Positions 58,022-64,000 of a stretch of 64,000 nt of DNA are shown here, piece by piece. The DNA is taken from positions 515,436 through 579,435 of the forward strand of contig JXTC01000007.1 of NCBI GenBank assembly GCA_002914845.1, in the 5' to 3' direction. The translations under genes and the position numbers were made by a program. How positions within the stretch are numbered: position 1 is the stretch's first letter; the number at the start of each line of letters is the position of its first letter. Below the pieces are notes generated by a model. It was not told where the DNA came from. It did not search any database and was given only the letters and a program-made list of their open reading frames with translations. The DNA is from Trema orientale (taxonomy: Eukaryota; Streptophyta; Magnoliopsida; Rosales; Cannabaceae).

Positions 58022-61000
58022 CTATCTCCGACGATTGCTTTTTTCTCCCTTATCTTGAGGGGTGGTCGATATTGTGTCTCTTTGAGGCCGGTGCTTCTTC
58101 CACTTCTTTTTCCGCAAGCCGAGAGCCCAAGACGGAAACTCGGAGCCTGAGCTTTTCATCTCGTTAGCTATGTTTCGCAAAAATGGAACATCCTCCTCTG
58201 TGTACAAAGTAATAGCTTCTCCGGTCCTTCCCGCTCGGCCAGAACGACCTTCATACAACATTAGCAAACTTGGTCTCAGCAACCAGGTTAAGGTCATTTC
58301 AAAAGAAACCAGAGCAAGCAGTTTTTCCAATCATACTAATAAGATACAGCATTTCTACATGAATAAGAATTGAAGTATAACTAAAAGGCTGTAGTAACAA
58401 CAAAACTATAATTTTATCGTTCAAGTTTAAAACAATTTGCAACGTGCATTTGAAAACAAAGAAACCAATAGCTCATTCTATATTTCTTGATAAGGTCTCA
58501 AACACATGCTGGGAGAGTTTGAGTGACGTACCAATCCTGTGAATGTACGCAGCAGTAGAATCCGGAAAATCATAATTGATCACGCAGTTGACAGCTTTGA
58601 AATCCATACCCCGGGCAATAACATCAGTGGCGATCAAAACCCATGTTTTGCCAGCTCTGAAGTTATCAACAGCATTATGTCGCTGTATACCATTTAATAG
58701 GTTAGAACACAGCAGATTTCTGTAGCTGAAGTAGAGATAAATCGCAAAAGCAGTTACTTGAGCAAAAGAGCACAATAGAAAATTCCAAATTACTTAGCAC
58801 AAGGATGGCAGAAGTCAGAACTCAGAAGCATTTACGATACAAAAATCTACCATGGTCTGACTTCCAACCATATAGTCTGACTTCTCAAGCACTTTCCCAG
58901 AACCACCAAGTACTACTAAGAAAACTAAAGTCAATGATGCCATATGATAAAGGAAATGCCCAGAAAGCTAACATTCCTCTTCTTTTTCTTTTTATACTAG
59001 AGACCTCCTAACATTGCTAGGCCAAGCCTTTCTAATTGTAGATCATGCGTGGAAAATATACGATTACTTAGGTTGACAAGATTATGAATTTTGTTTCAAT
59101 TTCTGTTGAATTGCGTAAATGAGATGGTGAGCACTATGCAAGCTAGAAAAGGGCCCTGTATCACTTGAAGACAATTAATTATATTAACAAGTGGAAAAGA
59201 TAACAAGAACTTGCCTGTGCCTGAGACAAATCAGCATGGATGGCATCAACTCTAATGTTGTCAACTGACAGTTCTGCATAGAGTTCCTTAGCTCTCTCCT
59301 TGCTTTGGACAAAGATTAACACTGGCGGATTCAGACTCTACTGACAAGTACAGGGGGAAAAAAAAGATGAGTTGGAAGGTAGTTAAGAGGCTCCAATTAG
59401 AAATACTGATATTACACATATATAAAGAATGATACTGCATGACAAACAAGCCAGTTGGTTCATTTTTCATAATTGAGATCTATATGAAGCACAAATTGCA
59501 ATGTGTAATAACCATCAACCTGACACCTCTAAAGACTAATCACAAGGAAACAAAATTCCAGACCTTCCCTGCATAGGTGTTCTATATCTATAGAGGCCAC
59601 ATATTAAAATTGGCTTTCGGGAAAAAAGAAAAAGCTTCCCATTTTAGATAAGCATAGAAAATGTACGACAAGAATTCTTCCTGTCATGTGCATAGCAGCA
59701 ACGTACCTCTGCAAAGCTTTGACGAAGGGCTAAAAGTTTCCCTTCTTCACTTCCAGCAAAAACCAACTTTTGCTTGACAGTTTCAGAAGCCGTGTTCCTG
59801 TTAAGAACCAAAATGATTTATATCAGTTTATTCACAAAACACCAATATCACATGTAATGCATGTCAAACTCTGGTTTTGCAATAAATTCATGAAGCTTAC
59901 TTTCTGCCAATAATAACTCGAACTGCATCATGCATTATCGTACGTGCAAGCTCCTCAATAAAATCAGGTAGAGTAGCACTAAATAATGAGCGTACTATTG
60001 AAGGATTTGAGCATGCTTTGACTATAGAATCAATCTGCTTTAATAAACCAAGCTCAAATAGCTTATCAGATTCATCCAGCACAAGATACGCAACCCTGCA
60101 TAACACCAGAAACTCATTGGAAAGCAATTCAATGCAGCTCCATAAATGCACAGTATTTTCATTTAAACACCATCGGTCACTCTGCAACTTCTAAAAATTA
60201 TAATCATGAAGCGGGATACACAAATCATGAAAAATAGTGAACTTTGAGTGGTCTTGAAATATAGATATTTATTATTCACAGCTTTGCCGTTATTTAACTA
60301 CTGGACAGAAATATATTGCAGCAAGCCAACATAAATATTCTTGCAACTATCCTCATCTGTAAATTCAAAAGATCAATAAATTTATTCAGTTACCTGCTTA
60401 AATCCATCTTTTTCTTACGAACAGCCAACTTTAACCGAAGTGGAGTCGATACAAGTATATCACAAGAGAATTGTGACAAGTCGGCTCTTTGTACAAGCTG
60501 TTTAGACAATAATTTTATACGGAATTTACTTCCCTCGGCAAATTTTTTACACTCTCTGGTTGTTTGATTTGCCAATTCACGAGTAGGGCAAACAATAACA
60601 GCTCTGATACCATCTTTAGATGCATCCTGGTACATGTGAAAAGCACATCAGCGTAACAAAAGCATCAAACTTTCCAGATGTAGTTCAATTGCATGAACAA
60701 AAATATACCTTAAGTTTCATAAGAATGGGACAAACAAAAGCCAAGGTTTTGCCAGATCCAGTTGGAGCACAAGCAAAGCATTCCCGTCCCTAAGAAAAAT
60801 GATCAGTGTTATCATGGAATAAAAAATATTACAATGATTTGATTTTGTCCATACATTTATTTTTAGGACAGCAAACTAAATTCTTCTTGGTCGATTTTAA
60901 TTTTTCACAACAAAATGTATAATAGCAAAGAAGGTAAATAAGAATCAAGCAAATAAGATAGTTGTCATCGAAGACCATACAGATAAGAGGACTGGTATAG

Positions 61001-62443
61001 CCTGCCTTTGGATTGGTGTTGGCTCTTTAAATCCAAGTTCTGCCAAATTGCGTAATAATTTTGCCGAACATCCGTATCTATGAGAACGATCAAGATAAAT
61101 TTTTAGGTTTATTCATAACTACAGGAGATTAATAATCAGTAGTACTAGAATCGATAAACAAAAGCATATCAGCTTCTAGGGGGAAAATAAGTTGATGTCA
61201 AAAGCTTCAGCTTCAAGGTGACAAATGTACGTCAAAAGCCAAGAAGAACAAAGTAAAAACAGCAAAGAGGAGGAAGGAAAAAGACACAACAAAATCACAG
61301 ACAACAAAGCAATCTCCGATTCTCTGATTTTTTTTGAGACAGGATAAAGGCAACTCGTGGTCACTTAGACAGAGAATAGAAAATCTAGAAAAAAACGTAT
61401 ATGCAACATTGATAACAACAACAATAATAACAGCAATCCACATCTTATAACAAAAGCAGAATGACTTCACCATTAAAGAAATACTTAGGTTTTACTCGAA
61501 GGAAACTGCATGGTGCAAAAGAGTCTCCTAAGAGGGCCTTAATTTATAGCAAACTCGGAAAATTTTAATATAGAGAAGAAGTTCTTAGGTAACCTCTATT
61601 TTCTTTCAAAAAAAGAAAGACATACCTCGAGCTTAACTCCGCAAAATCTGTGAGTGGAGATGGGATATTATTCCCAGAAACATGAATGTTATGCTTCTTC
61701 CTGAAAAGAGCATCCCGCTACGAAAACACCAAAGATGTTACTTAAGCAGAAAGAAAAAGGCCCACTTTCGTAAAAACAAATGAATAAATAATTTTCTCTA
61801 AAAGAGAGGGAAAGCTAGAAGAACCTCCAGTTGCTGATGAAATTTTTTTTTCTCCAGGGAGAGTTTATCCTCAAGTTTCTCATTATCTTCATTTAATACT
61901 GGTGCTGCTGATTTTGAACTCTTAAAAACACTAAATCCCTCCACGGTTTCTGTTTTATCACACATAAGAAAATTAAAAAGGTTAAGCTTATATCTTTACT
62001 TGCATATAAATATACTACAACAATGCCAAAACCAATAATTACCAGAAGGCACTGCCTTCCTTTTCCTCTTCTTAACACGAACCCTCTCCTCCACTTCCTT
62101 TTCTTCTTCTTCTTCTTCTTCCGATTCTATATTTTCGTCCAAGCTCAAATACTCGCTCACTTTATCACTTTCCTTCTTCTCCTAAACAAAACCCAAAAGT
62201 GCAATACACTTAAAGTTCAGCATCAAAATAGTATCCTCGAGAATCAAACAGAACTACCCAGGATCATATTTTGTTGAGAAAACGAAATTATAAAATTGGA
62301 AGACTAAATAGAATTTACCATGGCAGGACTTTAAAAGAGACCCAAAGGCAGGAAAATCGTACCTGGAACCTGGAAAAGTCAGTGGAGAACTTCTTCTTAT
62401 CAAAATGGATTCCAGCGAACAAAAACGCAGCTCCTTTTTCCAT
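58022..62443 (-). CDS. RH57: DEAD-box ATP-dependent RNA helicase 57 (ROK1/DDX52-like), twelve exons
   Basis: Exons on the minus strand: 62443-62363, 62181-62043, 61949-61826, 61717-61626, 61077-60981, 60789-60709, 60626-60394, 60095-59901, 59797-59707, 59337-59215, 58682-58532 and 58248-58022. Starts [20 protein letters not shown]. Helicase motifs in order: Q motif [22 protein letters not shown] (I); PTRELA (Ia); STPLRLK (Ib); DESD (II, in place of DEAD); SAT (III); [12 protein letters not shown] (IV); [11 protein letters not shown] (V); [11 protein letters not shown] (VI, across the last intron). Tail: [18 protein letters not shown]. The family works in 40S ribosome biogenesis in the nucleolus. 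All joins are in phase except exon 3, which is one base short (see findings); corrected length is 544 aa, close to Arabidopsis RH57. Intron 10 has a GC donor. Confidence 0.9.
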
Positions 62444-62699
62444 GGTTGAAGACGATGAATCCAACGCCGGCTGGAGCGATATACAGTTTAGGGGTTTTGC
62501 TTAAACCTCCACTTCAAGTCGATGCCCCAATAATTTTTTACTTTTTTTCCCTTAAAATTGTTCCAATCTAATAGATACGGAAGATTATCAATTTTGACCG
62601 TCTTTCGTATATGTGATCGTATATGTGATGAAAAATGGGATAATTTATAAATCATTTACAAAAATAAAATTTTTATTGTCGTATCATTTAATGAATATT
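62444..62699. other. RH57 promoter region
   Basis: AT-rich; the ATG sits in a good context (ACCATGG). No TATA box is obvious. Confidence 0.4.
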
Positions 62700-63065
62700 T
62701 TAGAATTCCAAAATTACTTTTGACTCGATCTAGTAGAAAATTTTCGATCAAGTCGAAAAAATCAAAAGTGACGAAAGCAGCGCCAGGAAGACGATCGGCT
62801 ATGTTCGACTGGAGTCGAAATTTTTCGACTAGGATCGAATGCCGGTCGAAATTTTCAACCGATAGCTTCGATCCCAGTCGAATTGTTCGACTACGGTCAA
62901 ACGGTGGTTTGATCAAACATTTTCGATTGGGGTCGAAATTTTTTGGCCACCGGTTGAAAAATGATCGGAACAACCGGGAGAGATGGATGGACAAGTTCGA
63001 TTACGGTCGAAAATTTTCGACTCTAGTCGAGCAGAGGCACTGCCGCCGGGGTCGAGATCGAGACC
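62700..63065. repeat. TCGA-dense inverted-repeat island
   Basis: I count 19 TCGA tetramers in about 365 bp, many as the motif TTCGACTnnnGTCGAAA or degenerate forms (62814-62830, 62824-62860, 62932-62940, 63005-63030). The surroundings have almost none. The long open frames on both strands (62656-62994 and 62720-63085) arise because TCGA-rich DNA avoids stops. It resembles a subterminal repeat array of a transposon, but no terminus was found. Confidence 0.55.
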
Positions 63066-63334
63066 GATGGTGGTGGCTAAAATAGTTTGAAGTTTATTGA
63101 AAAAATAGGGTATCTAAGTAATTTTACATGTGTGACATGGTAATTAGGGTTAGTTTTAAAAACATTAATGAGTGAGTCCTATTTTTTATCACAAGGATTT
63201 AGTAGAACCCCTAGGTGTAAATTCCCCTTTTCTTTTTTACCTATTAAGAAATATTTTTCTTTTAGTCAATGTGAATAATTAGAAAAGAAAGTAAAAAAAA
63301 TAAATATTTATTATTTAATACTTTTATATATATA
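63066..63334. other. AT-rich spacer
   Basis: No gene or repeat identified. Confidence 0.5.
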
Positions 63335-63560
63335 GGCACCAATCCAGTAGGTTTTTTTTTTTTTAACATATGCATAGGTATCAATTTGGCTAATAAAAAT
63401 TTATCATGCATATTTTTTTATATTAAAAAATATAAAAAAGAAATAGCATTAATGATGCACATCTTTTTATGTATATCATTATACCCGTTGGATTATCATT
63501 GTTAGATGATGATCCAACGGTTAGAAAAAAAATACATACACATAGATAAAAAAACCTATA
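63335..63560 (-). mobile_element. Recurring MITE, copy d (reversed)
   Basis: Starts 'ggcaccaatccagtaggttt', contains 'gatgatgatccaacggttag'-type core in reverse, and ends near 'aaaaaaacctatata'. Confidence 0.75.
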
Positions 63561-63572
63561 TATTTTTTTTTT

Positions 63573-63787
63573 ACTTATTGGTAGGTATTTCTTTTTTAGC
63601 CATTTAATCATCATCAATGGTGATCTAACGGTTATAATGAAGTGCATAAAAAGATGTGCATCATTAATGCTCCTTCTCTCTCTTACCTTTTACAATAAAA
63701 AAAATGTGCATGCAAAATTTTTATTGACCAAATTGATACCTATGCATAGATTTAAAAAAATATATATATCTATTGGATTAGTGCCTG
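63573..63787 (+). mobile_element. Recurring MITE, copy e, opposed to copy d
   Basis: 'acttattggtaggtatttct' to 'tctattggattagtgcctgt', the same family as copies b and c, 12 bp from copy d and in opposite orientation. Confidence 0.75.
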
Positions 63788-64000
63788 TATATATATATAT
63801 ATATCTATATACACACTAGACTATTACTAGTAGCATTAGCACTTGCCCGTTTAGATCACCAATTTGATATATTGCTGTACTGATATTTTATCAAATGTTT
63901 TACTTAACTTTATGATTGTTAAATATTGAGATTTTTCGCATATGATTTCCAATAAATATGCCTAAACTATCTAAAATTAGAAAAAAAATTAATTAATTAT
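63788..64000. other. AT-rich window edge
   Basis: No feature seen. Confidence 0.5.

Noticed and set aside
62656-63085. 112- and 121-codon opposed open frames
   Set aside because: By-product of TCGA-rich sequence that avoids stop codons; no domain.

Overview
This is a nuclear window from a flowering plant, most likely a core eudicot. The sequence is AT-rich and has spliceosomal introns, Ty3/gypsy-type LTR elements, a CACTA end, hAT and Tourist MITEs, tRNA-derived SINEs and plant-specific gene families (IQD, IRX9, PLS-class PPR). Placement in Rosales is only a guess. No CRISPR array, operon or organellar block was seen. Exon models were built by hand from splice sites, reading phase and family knowledge.

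Layout. 1-2474: AT-rich sequence ending in a CACTA transposon terminus with palindromic GC-rich repeats. 2540-3160: decayed LINE 3' part. 4033-5373: SKIP22-like F-box gene. 5878-18699: nested LTR elements, namely a minus-strand LTR, a 7.7 kb non-autonomous LTR element and a solo LTR. 19587-19745: Tourist hairpin MITE. 20968-25314: gene fragments (a frameshifted coiled-coil gene, a NOC3 fragment and a truncated copy of the F-box gene), followed at 25819-27552 by the duplicate of the minus-strand LTR. 28457-36707: three cystatin-like genes on the minus strand, with a LINE RNase H relic and an LTR-element relic between them. 36.7-41.3 kb: AT-rich spacer with a SINE, a hAT MITE and a foldback element.

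The right third is the gene-rich part. It holds IQD2-like (41356-43923, minus), IRX9 xylan glycosyltransferase (47695-50932, minus), an intronless PPR gene (52418-54790, plus) and DEAD-box helicase RH57 (58022-62443, minus). IQD2 and IRX9 both fit secondary-wall or cytoskeletal biology, but nothing here shows that the genes are co-regulated.

Most notable: (1) cystatin-like copy 3, where a 1-nt deletion and loss of an exon acceptor compensate each other and give an open frame with a signal-peptide-like N-terminus; (2) a roughly 800 bp near-identical tract between the two F-box loci inside a roughly 90% duplication; (3) a minus-strand LTR whose distal half matches exactly the part missing from the neighbouring element's 5' LTR; (4) a one-base deficit in an A-run of RH57 exon 3; (5) a 507 bp tandem duplication around a single N in IRX9 intron 1, probably an assembly artefact; (6) a TCGA-dense island upstream of RH57.
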